The notes under the pieces were generated by a model. The model did not search any database. It saw only the letters and a program-made list of their open reading frames with translations, and was not told the origin of the DNA. Shown here piece by piece: positions 46,117-55,563 of a DNA stretch of 64,000 nucleotides. Source of the DNA: CALGYY01 sp963678485 (GTDB lineage Bacteria; Bacteroidota; Bacteroidia; Bacteroidales; CAIWKO01); the NCBI GenBank assembly GCA_963678485.1, contig OY782882.1:2604001-2668000 (forward strand), written 5' to 3'. The number at the start of each line of letters is the position of its first letter. Position 1 is the first letter of the stretch. The translations under genes were made by a program, and so were the position numbers.

Positions 46117-48654
46117 ATGGAACAACTTATCAGCACTTACCGCTTATCGGGCTATCGTCCAGTCTTGGCCGACAACACGGAGAACTTCAAACGTTTCGTT
46201 CAAATCAAAAAGAAATTTGAAAAGAAGAATCTTTATCGACTTTTTGCCATACCAAAAATCGATATCGCCCAAGGAAATGCATACTGGTTCACAGAATGGG
46301 AGGGAACAGCCGTTTCTTTTGGTACGATGGATGAAACTGAACGTGAAAAACAACTAACCTATCTGAAGTATGAGGTTGACTTTTTATTTGAGGAATGTCG
46401 CCGTTATCAGGAACAGGATGAAGAATACCGAAGCTTATATACTACTCTTGAGAAGTGTATCGAGATTCCTGATTATTCCTCCATTTATCAAATAAAAAAT
46501 GCCAATGGTGAAACTCACTATGTGCTTTGTATGTGGGGTTTTATCAACGATGCCTTCAATGCTCAGTCAGGGCTGATTCGTAAAATAATCCCCAAAAATT
46601 TCAAGCGTATAAACATTAATGTTCGTTATCGTGGTGGTCAGCCAGCAGCGGATAAACGCATCAGCTTTGAGTACAACAGTGGTATTCGGGAATACTCCAG
46701 CAATAGTGATGGACTCATTGTGCTGGAAGATGTTTTATTGAATTCTTCTGTACTCGTATATCAGCTCACTTCAGAGGGAAAGAAATCACATTTGGTTACA
46801 TTTAATTTTACGGGTCAACCCGAGGAAACAATTATTGTTGATGGTGAGCCTCCTGCAAAGCCTGTTATTGTTGCGCCTGCTGAGGTTGTGGAAAAACCAA
46901 CAAAAGTATTGCTGGTGAATTGGCGTAAAAAACCAATTCCACAGCAAGAGATGTTGTTTGACTATCTAGGAAAGCAGGAAAAGCGCACAACCAACGATGA
47001 GGGAAGAACCGAGCTGGAAAGTCTCGCTGAAAAGACCAAAGTGAAATCGAAAATCAAATGGAAGAAAAGGAACTATAATAAGAAGTTCGTTATAAATAAT
47101 AAGAAAGATGAATACATTGTTAAACTTGGAAACCGCAAGCTGTGGTGGTTGCTATTGCTCTTGTTGCTTGTTCCATTTTTAATGTTGATTCCATTAAAGA
47201 AAGATGTTACTGTTAAAGTATTAGACCTTAAAGAGGAAACAGGAATACCAGGTGCAAAGGTGAAGCTATGTCACCACGAGCGCTATTTATTTAATTTCAG
47301 CACAGGAAAGTTTTTTAGTGATCAGATTACATGTCGTGATGATTCCACGGATATAGTAGGAAGTACTGTGTTCAAAGATGTCCGCTATAGTGTGTTCCAG
47401 TGGTTGTTCTACGGATGGGAAGATGCGCGGATTTCAGCATCAGCGTCTTGTTATTCTTCCGATAGTATCACGAAAGCATTCGACTTATGTGTGAAATTTC
47501 CGGCCACAGAACTGCACTTAAAGCAGCTCAGCATGGACATGGATTTTCTAGTTGTGAATGCTGATAATGACGAGCCCTTGCCTGGCGCAACAGTAAAAAT
47601 AAGGGCCGTGGGATCATCAATTGTCCAAACAGTAAAAAGTGGTGTTGATGGAAAGGTCGTTGGGAAAGATTTACCAATGTGCGGACAAGTCATCGTAAGC
47701 GCAAGTTCGCCGGGATATATCAGCGATTCGCTGCAGGGCACGATATCGCAGATTATGAATGTGATTTCGAAGCGAACTTTAAAGTTAAAACCCATTACGC
47801 GTTCAATAACTTTTTATGTAAAGAATCTTAAAACAAAAGAGCCATTGCCAGGCGCAACGCTACAGCTGATCATCGACGGACGTGTTGTGCAAACAACGCA
47901 ATCAAACACCAATGGAGCGGTTTCTATGATAGGAGAGGCCACATTCGAGCGCATACACATTATTCAAACAATCACAGTGCAGGCATCGAAGATGGATTTT
48001 TATGATACAACAAAAACAGGTGTAGCACAAATGTTTGCTGATGGTTCTAAAGATGTGCGTACATTGTATTTGCGACCCAAGGACAAACCTTGCGACATTC
48101 GTATCATCGATGCGTCAACCGGTAAGCCTATCGCTGGAGCTCAGGCTACACTTACTCTTCCAAATGGTACAGTTAAAACGGAGTACAGCAACGTTGACGG
48201 GATTGTCCAGTTTGCCGGCTTTTCCAGTACGGATCGTATCTCAATTGCCGCCTCAAAAGAACCTGATTATAATCCAAATTCCACCAAGATACGCAACGCT
48301 CTCGTAAGTGATTTGTTTGCCGGATCTCAGAGTGCACGCGACATTCCGTTAAGCCCCAAGGGACCACCGGCCTTACCTTGTCAGACGGTGTCTATAGGAG
48401 ATAACATTCAGGGATACGACAAAACCATAGATTATGATATGGGAAAAGATCATGGTATCTTTACCTTTGATTATTTCACCGATTTCCAACGTGATGCTAT
48501 CTTTATTTATAGTGGAGGGGTATTGGTTTGGAGCTATGATGGAGCAACCAAACGTGATACACCAACCGTAAAGATTCGCTTCGATTCTCAGATCGTAAAG
48601 GTCAGGGTGAAGGGCGACAGTCGCTGGTGGTATAAAGTGAATTGCCCGGATTGA
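46117..48654 (+). CDS. membrane protein: shared N-terminal domain, TM helix, repeated carboxypeptidase-regulatory-like domains
   Basis: 845 residues. The N-terminal ~150 residues closely match the previous protein (LSGYRPVLADNTENFKRF, YWFTEWEGT, CMWGFINDAFNAQSG). A transmembrane helix (WWLLLLLLLVPFLMLIPL, ~343-360) follows a very basic stretch (SKIKWKKRNYNKK), so the N-terminus should be cytoplasmic. Outside the membrane are four carboxypeptidase-regulatory-like repeats marked by ETGIPGAKVKL (~375), EPLPGATVKI (~486), EPLPGATLQL (~575) and KPIAGAQATL (~670). A final beta-rich domain (~755-845) contains IFIYSGGVLVWSYDG. Paralogue of its neighbour with a different outer part. Function unknown. 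Confidence 0.8.
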   Translation: MEQLISTYRLSGYRPVLADNTENFKRFVQIKKKFEKKNLYRLFAIPKIDIAQGNAYWFTEWEGTAVSFGTMDETEREKQLTYLKYEVDFLFEECRRYQEQDEEYRSLYTTLEKCIEIPDYSSIYQIKNANGETHYVLCMWGFINDAFNAQSGLIRKIIPKNFKRININVRYRGGQPAADKRISFEYNSGIREYSSNSDGLIVLEDVLLNSSVLVYQLTSEGKKSHLVTFNFTGQPEETIIVDGEPPAKPVIVAPAEVVEKPTKVLLVNWRKKPIPQQEMLFDYLGKQEKRTTNDEGRTELESLAEKTKVKSKIKWKKRNYNKKFVINNKKDEYIVKLGNRKLWWLLLLLLLVPFLMLIPLKKDVTVKVLDLKEETGIPGAKVKLCHHERYLFNFSTGKFFSDQITCRDDSTDIVGSTVFKDVRYSVFQWLFYGWEDARISASASCYSSDSITKAFDLCVKFPATELHLKQLSMDMDFLVVNADNDEPLPGATVKIRAVGSSIVQTVKSGVDGKVVGKDLPMCGQVIVSASSPGYISDSLQGTISQIMNVISKRTLKLKPITRSITFYVKNLKTKEPLPGATLQLIIDGRVVQTTQSNTNGAVSMIGEATFERIHIIQTITVQASKMDFYDTTKTGVAQMFADGSKDVRTLYLRPKDKPCDIRIIDASTGKPIAGAQATLTLPNGTVKTEYSNVDGIVQFAGFSSTDRISIAASKEPDYNPNSTKIRNALVSDLFAGSQSARDIPLSPKGPPALPCQTVSIGDNIQGYDKTIDYDMGKDHGIFTFDYFTDFQRDAIFIYSGGVLVWSYDGATKRDTPTVKIRFDSQIVKVRVKGDSRWWYKVNCPD

Positions 48655-49300
48655 TCGTATGATGCAAAGTCCAGCTTAGGCTAATTCTAATGCGGGTGTT
48701 GGATTCATAGCCTTGATGTGGGAAGTTGCACGTTGCACATTTGTATCAAACTTGTGAATTTCATGTTTGCACAAAATCTTGCCCCATCGGGGCAACATGT
48801 AGATAGAAAAAAGAAACATCAATAATGTAAGCCCCGTAGGGGCGACATAAGTGATGTGAGAAATCGAATTTGCAGCGAAACAGAATCATTCATCATATTC
48901 TCGGATGCTGCATTGTCCCTCTGAGGCATAGAGCAGTGCAGGAATTGGAATCATTGTGTTGGAATCTGATCGCGAATTTGCACATTTGAATCAAACCTGT
49001 GAGCTTCATTGTTTGCAAAGATGGTTGCCCCATCGGGGCAACATGTAGATAGAAAAAAAAGAAACATCAATAATGTAAGCCCCGTAGGGGCGACATAAAT
49101 GATAAAGGAAATTGGATTTTCAGAGAAACAGCATCATTCATTATATTCCCGGATGCCGCAAAGTCCCTCTGGGGCACAGAGAAATGTAAGGTTTGGATTA
49201 ACAGCCTTGATGTTAGATGTTGCACATCTGCGCATTTGAATCAAACCTTGTGAGCTTCATTATCTGCACAACAGCTTGCCCCATCTGGGCAACATATTTA
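48655..49300. repeat. tandem ~250-bp repeat units with REP-like palindromes, left of the transposase
   Basis: Three units with a period of 246-251 bases. Each has the palindrome TTGCCCCATCGGGGCAACAT (48779-48798, 49025-49044, and 49276-49295 with one change). The first two also carry a second palindrome, GCCCCGTAGGGGCGACAT (starting 48831 and 49079), 33-35 bases further on. Between units lie conserved stretches such as GCACATTTGAATCAAACCT. A third palindromic motif, TCCCTCTGGGGCA-like, recurs near 48916 and 49163. No coding potential recognised. Confidence 0.85.
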
Positions 49301-49340
49301 TTGCAAAATTTGAATTTATCAGACATCAACATCAGAATAG

Positions 49341-49808
49341 TCATGCAAAATCAATAGGTTTGAACAAATATTCCACTTTGTATTCAACAGCATTATCGTC
49401 AAGAGTTTTCCTATATTCTTTTAAGAACGTTTCTTTTTTATGATGCTCAGTTTGATTCTTAATATATCTAATCAAAACTTTTACATGTTGCAAGTCAACA
49501 GAAAATGCGCCGTAACCTTGTTGCCAGCTGAATCGATCATGGATAAAGCCTTTTTGATTTATCCACTTTGAGCTACAACCTTTGACCTCCCGCATCAAAT
49601 CAGAAATTTTATCTTCAGGACGAAAACCAATCAAAAGGTGGAGATGGTCGGGCATTCCGCCAATAGCTAAAAGTTTATGTTTTCTATTTTGAACGATAGC
49701 TGTAATATAGCAGTACAATTGTTCCTTCCAAGAATCTGTAATGAGGCATTTACGATTTTGTACAGCAAAAACGATGTGTAGATGAATGCATGAATATGTA
49801 TTTTCCAT
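49341..49808 (-). mobile_element. tnpA: IS200/IS605-type HUH (Y1) transposase, possible REP-associated transposase
   Basis: 155 residues, intact. The HUH motif is GMPDHLHLLIGF near residue 57, and the catalytic tyrosine lies in LIRYIKNQTEHHKKETF. SSKWINQKGF and FSWQQGYGAFSVDLQHV are typical of TnpA. This enzyme cuts and rejoins single-stranded DNA at hairpins. No TnpB/IscB gene is present. It is embedded in an array of palindromic repeats, with copies on both sides and the second palindrome inverted on the right side, as expected if it is a REP-associated (RAYT-like) enzyme acting on these palindromes. A TAATTTTG -7 element is at 49832-49839. Confidence 0.9.
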
Positions 49809-49831
49809 TATAATGTTATTTTGGGTTAATG

Positions 49832-49839
49832 CAAAATTA
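49832..49839 (-). promoter_or_regulatory. possible -7 element for the transposase gene
   Basis: CAAAATTA on the plus strand (TAATTTTG on the minus strand), 23 bases upstream of the transposase start. Confidence 0.3.
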
Positions 49840-50004
49840 AAGACAAATCACCCCTGAAAATCACCTTAAATTGCGGCAATAAGCATGGTTGTTATTGGTA
49901 CGCATTAATCGAAGATTTGTCGTTAAAAGATTTCATTTTGTTGCGACAATGTTGAAAAATTATTTTTGATATGGGGATATTGAAAACGGATGTATTTTTT
50001 TTAA

Positions 50005-50028
50005 ATGCAACAATGATATTTGTTGCAT
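50005..50028. repeat. 9-bp inverted repeat upstream of the transposase
   Basis: ATGCAACAA and TTGTTGCAT are perfect arms around TGATAT. It lies about 200 bases beyond the transposase start, where a subterminal hairpin of an IS200-type element could be, but element ends cannot be fixed. Confidence 0.5.
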
Positions 50029-50035
50029 CACAAAA

Positions 50036-50450
50036 ATTGAACGGCATTGGAATATGTCGCCCCTACGGGGCTTTGGGGATTTTTTATATTATTAGCTAAC
50101 GACATGAAGCCCCTCTGGGGCTTAGCGCGATGCAAGTATTGAGGTCACAGCGTTGAAATAGTTTGTTGCACATCTGCACATTTGAATAAATCTTGTGAGC
50201 TTCATTGTTTGCACAACAGCTTGCCCCATCGGGGCAACATAAATGATGTAAGAAATGGAATTAAGGTTGATCGGAATCATAAATCATTTTTTCTGATAAA
50301 ATTGTTCCCCTGTGGGGCATAGAGCAGTGCAGGAATTGGAATCATTGTGTTGGAATCTGACATCGCGAATTTGCACATTTGAATCAAACCTGTGAACTGC
50401 ATTGATTGCACAAAAGCTTGACCCATCGGGGCAAATGGGTGGCACATAGC
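50036..50450. repeat. REP-like repeat units right of the transposase
   Basis: Contains ATGTCGCCCCTACGGGGC (50054-50071), the inverse of the second palindrome on the left side; AAGCCCCTCTGGGGCTT (50104-50120); TTGCCCCATCGGGGCAACAT (50221-50240); and a degenerate copy near 50418. Bases 50316-50404 duplicate 48925-49011 with a two-base insertion and few changes. From 50451 to 50536 nothing is recognised. Confidence 0.85.
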
Positions 50451-50536
50451 TTGAAATCACAATTTGTTCGAAAGATCGCGCATACCGCGAAGAGCCGCAA
50501 AAAAAATTCGTACTATGCTGCTGTTTTGATTATTTA

Positions 50537-52639
50537 CTACTTTTTCCCTTTGAGCTGTTTCTGCAAACCGTCGATAACCTTCAACAAACTATCAACAGTT
50601 TGCCTGCAATCTTTGGCAGGACTCGACTTTTTTGCAAGATCCAAGGCTTTGTCAAGCTGAATGAGTGGCCCCATGGGCTTAGCTGAAGAGGTTTGTATAC
50701 TTATGCCTGTTTGGATTAGAATCTTTTTTACTTCAGCACTGCTTAAATTTTCGTTGACTGACAACAGCAAACCCGCTGCACCGGCCACAATGGGGGAGGA
50801 CATGCTCGTTCCATCCATTTGTCCATACTGATTTTGTGGCAATGCACTAAAAACTGCAGAGCCCGGAGCGCTTACATCTGTGCGGCTTCCATAATTACTA
50901 AATTCGGATTTTGTGTTTGAAGCATCCGATGCACCAACCACAATAGTTTTATCCGATCGCTTCATTGGGTCAATCGCAGCAAGTACATCGTCATTGCCTG
51001 CAGCCTGTACTACCACTACGTTATAATCTTCTGCGTAAGCATACATCTCGTCCCAGAACTGGGCTTCTTCAGGATACATGGTGCGTGCAAGATCATCCTG
51101 CTCAGGACCGGATAGCATTTTCACAAAGTCGGGCCAGCGCATTCCCAGCGACATATTAATAACATCAGCGCCCTGATTAATCGCGTACAAAAATCCATTG
51201 ATTACATAAGTCGTACTCATGTTACCATTGCCATCACTGATTTGTATGGGAATAATCATACAATCGGGTGCGATACCAGAAACCCCCGACATATTATTAA
51301 TGTTCCCTGCAACCAGCGCTGCAACATGGGTTCCATGAAAACTCTGTCCGTTGTTTGTATGCACACGCGCAGCGTGTTCCGCAACATTCCAGGGATTTAT
51401 TGCGCGCCCCACTAATTCCGGGTGATTTAAATCGAAGCCGTCATCAAGAATGGCAATCTTAATGTTCTTTGAACCCCTGGTGCGGTCCCAGCCTTCAAAT
51501 GCGCGGATGGCTAGGTATGGATAGTCCCAATCAGCTTTTTTAAAACCAGGATCGTTGGGTGTGTAATTGGAATGAAAGATAGATTCTTCAAAAACAATAC
51601 GTACCCCTTTCATTTCCTTTATTTTCTTTTTCCACGTGGGGATATCATCTTTGTAAAACTCAACCTGCAATTGCATTATCAATGTGTCATAATATACAAT
51701 CTTAGCATCGCTCCCAAATCGATCCTGAAAGTCTTTTGAAAAGGCATTTAAATCTGCATTCTTGTCAAGGATTACATTTAAGCGATTTCCCAAAACCCTT
51801 CGTTGAAGCGTATCTCCCGGATTTGTGATAATCTGGGTTGTATCAATGGGAAGGATAATTCCGGGATTATTCGGCAAGGTTGGAATACGCTCACAGCCCT
51901 TGAGCAGCAACCAAAGCAGTAAGCAGAGTAATAACAACCCACCTAAAATTGTCAGTAGCAACCACCATTTGAATTTCCGCTTTTTCTTTATTGGCGGGGG
52001 TGTTGAAGCGGGTGTTACATTTGTTATGATGACCGGTGCCTCAACTTTTTTTTCCTGAACCTTCTCTGGTTCTTTAACAACGGGGGGTTCAACAATGGGC
52101 TCGTCTCTTTTTACCGGTGTTTTGAATTTTAAATCATCAAAATCATACGATAAAAATTTCATTAATTCAACGCTGGAATGATTGGCTGCATCGTTGATGA
52201 ATCCCCACAACACTAGAGTGATTTTAATCCCGTCAGTAAGAATACAGTTCTCAGAAGGCAGGACTGTGGCCAGTTGTATGACTTCCGACAATGATGCATA
52301 TTCTTTATCCCCTGAGTTTTTCATCTCATCGCATAGCAAATGTATGCGACCAATCATCTTCGCAAGTTTTTCACGTATGCTTTGCTGTTCGGGACCTTTA
52401 AGATGTGAAAGTGCAGTAGCGTTTTGTATCCACGATGAGAGCCAACTTGCAGAAGCCGCATCGGGCGTGGGTTCTCCATGCATCACTACAGTAGAAAACA
52501 GCTCTGCGTATTCTTCACCCAAACGGTCTTTTAATATCGAGCGGATCTGGTTTTCGCGACGAAACACAGGCTCTCCAAGCCAAATGACAGGGCGATAACC
52601 ACTGAGTTTTGTTGTGAAGATGACCTTGTTGGGTTCCAT
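50537..52639 (-). CDS. membrane-anchored subtilisin-like (S8) protease with shared N-terminal domain
   Basis: 700 residues. Residues ~10-165 match the N-terminal domain of the 44061 and 46117 products (KLSGYRPVIW, ASWLSSWIQ, LVLWGFINDAAN). A Pro/Glu/Lys-rich linker is followed by a transmembrane helix (~224-247) after KKKRKFK, so the protease domain should be extracytoplasmic. The catalytic triad is complete: Asp399 (IAILDDGFD), His435 (HGTHVAALVAG), Ser612 (DGTSMSSPIVAG), with oxyanion Asn549 (AAGND). The region ~280-365 looks like an inhibitor-type prodomain. A short helical tail ends KQLKGKK. Last gene of the srf run, 39 bases after srfC. Likely target unknown. Confidence 0.88.
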   Translation of the reverse strand: MEPNKVIFTTKLSGYRPVIWLGEPVFRRENQIRSILKDRLGEEYAELFSTVVMHGEPTPDAASASWLSSWIQNATALSHLKGPEQQSIREKLAKMIGRIHLLCDEMKNSGDKEYASLSEVIQLATVLPSENCILTDGIKITLVLWGFINDAANHSSVELMKFLSYDFDDLKFKTPVKRDEPIVEPPVVKEPEKVQEKKVEAPVIITNVTPASTPPPIKKKRKFKWWLLLTILGGLLLLCLLLWLLLKGCERIPTLPNNPGIILPIDTTQIITNPGDTLQRRVLGNRLNVILDKNADLNAFSKDFQDRFGSDAKIVYYDTLIMQLQVEFYKDDIPTWKKKIKEMKGVRIVFEESIFHSNYTPNDPGFKKADWDYPYLAIRAFEGWDRTRGSKNIKIAILDDGFDLNHPELVGRAINPWNVAEHAARVHTNNGQSFHGTHVAALVAGNINNMSGVSGIAPDCMIIPIQISDGNGNMSTTYVINGFLYAINQGADVINMSLGMRWPDFVKMLSGPEQDDLARTMYPEEAQFWDEMYAYAEDYNVVVVQAAGNDDVLAAIDPMKRSDKTIVVGASDASNTKSEFSNYGSRTDVSAPGSAVFSALPQNQYGQMDGTSMSSPIVAGAAGLLLSVNENLSSAEVKKILIQTGISIQTSSAKPMGPLIQLDKALDLAKKSSPAKDCRQTVDSLLKVIDGLQKQLKGKK

Positions 52640-52678
52640 ATTTATTTGCTAACGCGATAAATAAATGGTACAAAAAAA

Positions 52679-55543
52679 TCAGGATTGCGCTTTTTTAATA
52701 ATCTCTCCCAGTTTTTGATTAGCAATGGCTTTTTCAGCATTCAATAAATTATTTTCAAAAAGCACATTGGCTTCAAATGAATCTCGAATTCCAATTTTCC
52801 AATTCTCGTATAAGCTAAGTCCCGGAAAGCCTTGTTGTATTACAAGATCTTTCTTCTTTGGGAACTTCGCATGATCCGCATACGTGAAGATTTTATCCCC
52901 TTTTGCTGTCTTTGGTCTCTCTTCGGGAGGAAGGAAAATCCAACCAGTGCTAGTAATAAATGCATTGAGTAAATTGCAGGCAAGTCGCGCAACTAAATCG
53001 AAATTCTGATTTTGTGTAACATGATAAGCCTTGATTTCGTCACGTACCAAAGCAGCCAAACGTTTCCTTAAATCAAGACGAGTGATGTTTCGCGTCAGCT
53101 GATCCATAATCATTTCCATCACAGTTTTGGGCAATCCGATAGCATCAATTGCGGCTTCAGATTTTACAAGACTAATAGAATACAACCAGGAAGAAATAAG
53201 ATTACGAGCAAAAATGTCCGACTCATCAGCTTTAATATCAACTGTATTTCCGGCAAGAATCTCCTTGATTTTCTCAAGCGCGTAGCCATTCTCGCGATAT
53301 ACTTCGTCAAGTGTTTCCGCATCTTCCAGACCTTCGGCCTCCATCAAACGATTGATGACTTCTTCGTACTGAGTTTTCCCCGGAGTGAAGTCAATACCTT
53401 TGCGGTCGAGTAATTTTAAGAGCGCAATAATTTGCGGATCATTCTTATCAGTTTGGCCGTTTGTTTTTCCTTCGCTGGTTAATACCTCTTCATTCATGAG
53501 CTTCCAGTATTCTTTCCATGCAAGCTCTTCGGGACAAGTAAGATATTTAAGCAGCAAACCAAAATTCACTTTTTCGTCATGCAGTTTTTCAATTGCAACT
53601 TTAGTTTTAACACCATTGGTTTTGGCTTTTTTCAACTTCTCGTTGATATCTCCGCCTTCGAAATACTGCTCTAATTCTTTGAGCAAATGAGTACGCAGTT
53701 CGCTGATTTTCTCCTGTAGTTGCTCGTGTTTAATGATATCGTTGCAAATCGGGGAGATGTACTTCAAAATATATTGGATTCCCGTTTTATACCCTTTTGC
53801 GGTTCCTCCGTTTGTATTCTCTGTCAGTAGCTCATCCCAGGCTTCTGAAGGATTTAGCATATGACGTTTTATATATTCGTAATTCACAAAGGATTCGCGC
53901 AAGGTTGTAACTTTCTCTTTGTATTCTGCACGAATTCCGGTTTCGTAGCCCATTGCTTCATAGCCTTCGAACAACTCGTTTGAATACTTGGGATCGCGAA
54001 TTGGGAAAGTGTGCTTGAAACTGCCGTTACCGGAAGTATCCCATTTATCAAGCCATGCATCTACTTCATGTTGGAGCCATTTGTTGTAATTTTCGCGGAA
54101 GCGACTTTCCCAGCGTGCCGGGCTTGATGGATCTTCGCCTACTTTAACTTTAAGGTCTTCATCAAACATGGTCATGGCCACAACAAAAGGATTGATGCGG
54201 TGAGGTACATTTGGCTTCAGCAAGTTCTGAAGTTTAATGAGACGTTCTTCGCGCTTTTCAGGCGTACGGCCAACATTATTTCTTACCCATTCGTTAATCA
54301 GTTTTCGAATTTTAATAACGTTAGGTTGCTTGATTGGCCAACAAAGGATGAGGTTGCTGATTTCGTAATCACGATTGTAACGATCGAATAGAAAGTTGAG
54401 TTTTCCACGTAAATAGTGCTCAGTATTGGTGCGTGTGTTATTGTCGGAAATAAATTTTTCTTCGTCCATGTCGCCATCTGGGCGGGCTCCAGGGAAGTCG
54501 AGAATATCTGCATGCTGCAGGAAAGGCAGTTCGTTGGCGGTTTCCTGAGGGATGTATAAAACGATTTCAGAAACAATACCGCTAAGTACGCTTCGGTTTA
54601 CACTGACAATTTTATTATCAGGTGTTTCGACTTCTACCATGGGATCGCCCGCCATTCCTGACTTATCGAGGATGCCATAATAACGGGTGACATCAATAAT
54701 AGAATTTTCGCGAGGAATTAAGCCGTTTTCCGCAACAAATAATTCCGATGCAAAGCCAATGGTGGCAAGACCTTCGCTGAGTGTCTTAAACATCAGATTA
54801 TAGAACTCATGTTTTCCCCAGAGGAATTGGAAGGCTTTCCAGCGTTCTTCCCATGCGATGAACGGAATAATTTTAGAAAGACTTTCGAAAAACTCGAGTG
54901 AATTCAGGTCTTCCAGAATACCGGCACTCTTACTTCCAAGAAAACGCTCGTCGAGATATTCTTTAATCTCGAAAACATCATCCACGGGAAATGCTTCCTG
55001 ATGCTCAGGATTGCGCTCCAGGGCTCTTAGTTCAGCAAGCGTGTTTAGTACGTCTTCCTTGTCGATTTTGAAAATCTTTTTTCCGATATTGGAAAAATAG
55101 GCATTCGCTAAGATTGAGACCAAATCGGCTTGACGGAAGGTGCGCAATTGAAAACTAAACTTGCTTTTCTTCTTGGATTCAGAGGCAAGAGTGAAGCGTG
55201 TGACCAAGCCTGTAGACTCTTTCTCTTTTCCAAACGGGTTGATATCATTGATGAAATCATACTTTATCCCCAACCATGGGACTTCTACCCAAAAGGTACT
55301 TGATGAGGAAGGTTTAGCGAGATTGGAAACCAGATAGGATTTTCCTGCCTGACTTTGTCCATACAGCGCAACAGAGGGCTTACGTGCTGATGATAATTCG
55401 TAACGACGTGTCAGACGACGCAGATGTTCCAAATGGTAAACAGTAGTCTTGCGTCGCTCTTCTGCCAGATTGTTGTTGGTCCAGGCGATCGCTTCAGTAA
55501 TTACACTTCTGAGGTTGCTGCAATCTTTAATGAGGTCTTGCAT
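52679..55543 (-). CDS. srfC: SrfC family protein, dynamin-like GTPase
   Basis: 954 residues. Recognised as the SrfC putative virulence factor family. The G1 motif GQSQAGKSY is at residues 62-70, a possible G2 threonine in STGLVTRF (~110-117), the G3 DxxG as DILDFPGARP (Asp349-Gly352), and a candidate G4 at TMFD (458-461). The rest is long and helical, as in dynamin-like mechano-GTPases. In enterobacteria srfC lies with srfA and srfB, and the products have been reported as virulence effectors; their molecular role is unclear. Here it follows the coiled-coil gene by 20 bases and SrfB beyond that. The N-terminus TTVYHLEHLRRLTRR resembles a basic helix. No transmembrane segment. Confidence 0.82.
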   Translation of the reverse strand: MQDLIKDCSNLRSVITEAIAWTNNNLAEERRKTTVYHLEHLRRLTRRYELSSARKPSVALYGQSQAGKSYLVSNLAKPSSSSTFWVEVPWLGIKYDFINDINPFGKEKESTGLVTRFTLASESKKKSKFSFQLRTFRQADLVSILANAYFSNIGKKIFKIDKEDVLNTLAELRALERNPEHQEAFPVDDVFEIKEYLDERFLGSKSAGILEDLNSLEFFESLSKIIPFIAWEERWKAFQFLWGKHEFYNLMFKTLSEGLATIGFASELFVAENGLIPRENSIIDVTRYYGILDKSGMAGDPMVEVETPDNKIVSVNRSVLSGIVSEIVLYIPQETANELPFLQHADILDFPGARPDGDMDEEKFISDNNTRTNTEHYLRGKLNFLFDRYNRDYEISNLILCWPIKQPNVIKIRKLINEWVRNNVGRTPEKREERLIKLQNLLKPNVPHRINPFVVAMTMFDEDLKVKVGEDPSSPARWESRFRENYNKWLQHEVDAWLDKWDTSGNGSFKHTFPIRDPKYSNELFEGYEAMGYETGIRAEYKEKVTTLRESFVNYEYIKRHMLNPSEAWDELLTENTNGGTAKGYKTGIQYILKYISPICNDIIKHEQLQEKISELRTHLLKELEQYFEGGDINEKLKKAKTNGVKTKVAIEKLHDEKVNFGLLLKYLTCPEELAWKEYWKLMNEEVLTSEGKTNGQTDKNDPQIIALLKLLDRKGIDFTPGKTQYEEVINRLMEAEGLEDAETLDEVYRENGYALEKIKEILAGNTVDIKADESDIFARNLISSWLYSISLVKSEAAIDAIGLPKTVMEMIMDQLTRNITRLDLRKRLAALVRDEIKAYHVTQNQNFDLVARLACNLLNAFITSTGWIFLPPEERPKTAKGDKIFTYADHAKFPKKKDLVIQQGFPGLSLYENWKIGIRDSFEANVLFENNLLNAEKAIANQKLGEIIKKAQS

Positions 55544-55563
55544 AGCGTATATTGTTGTTTTAT

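Noticed and set aside
48655..50450. CRISPR array
   Set aside because: Repeat units are ~250 bases long with palindromes rather than short direct repeats with unique spacers, and there are no cas genes.
50406..50660. 84-codon plus-strand ORF at the end of the repeat island
   Set aside because: Partly composed of repeat sequence and overlaps the end of the subtilase gene on the other strand.
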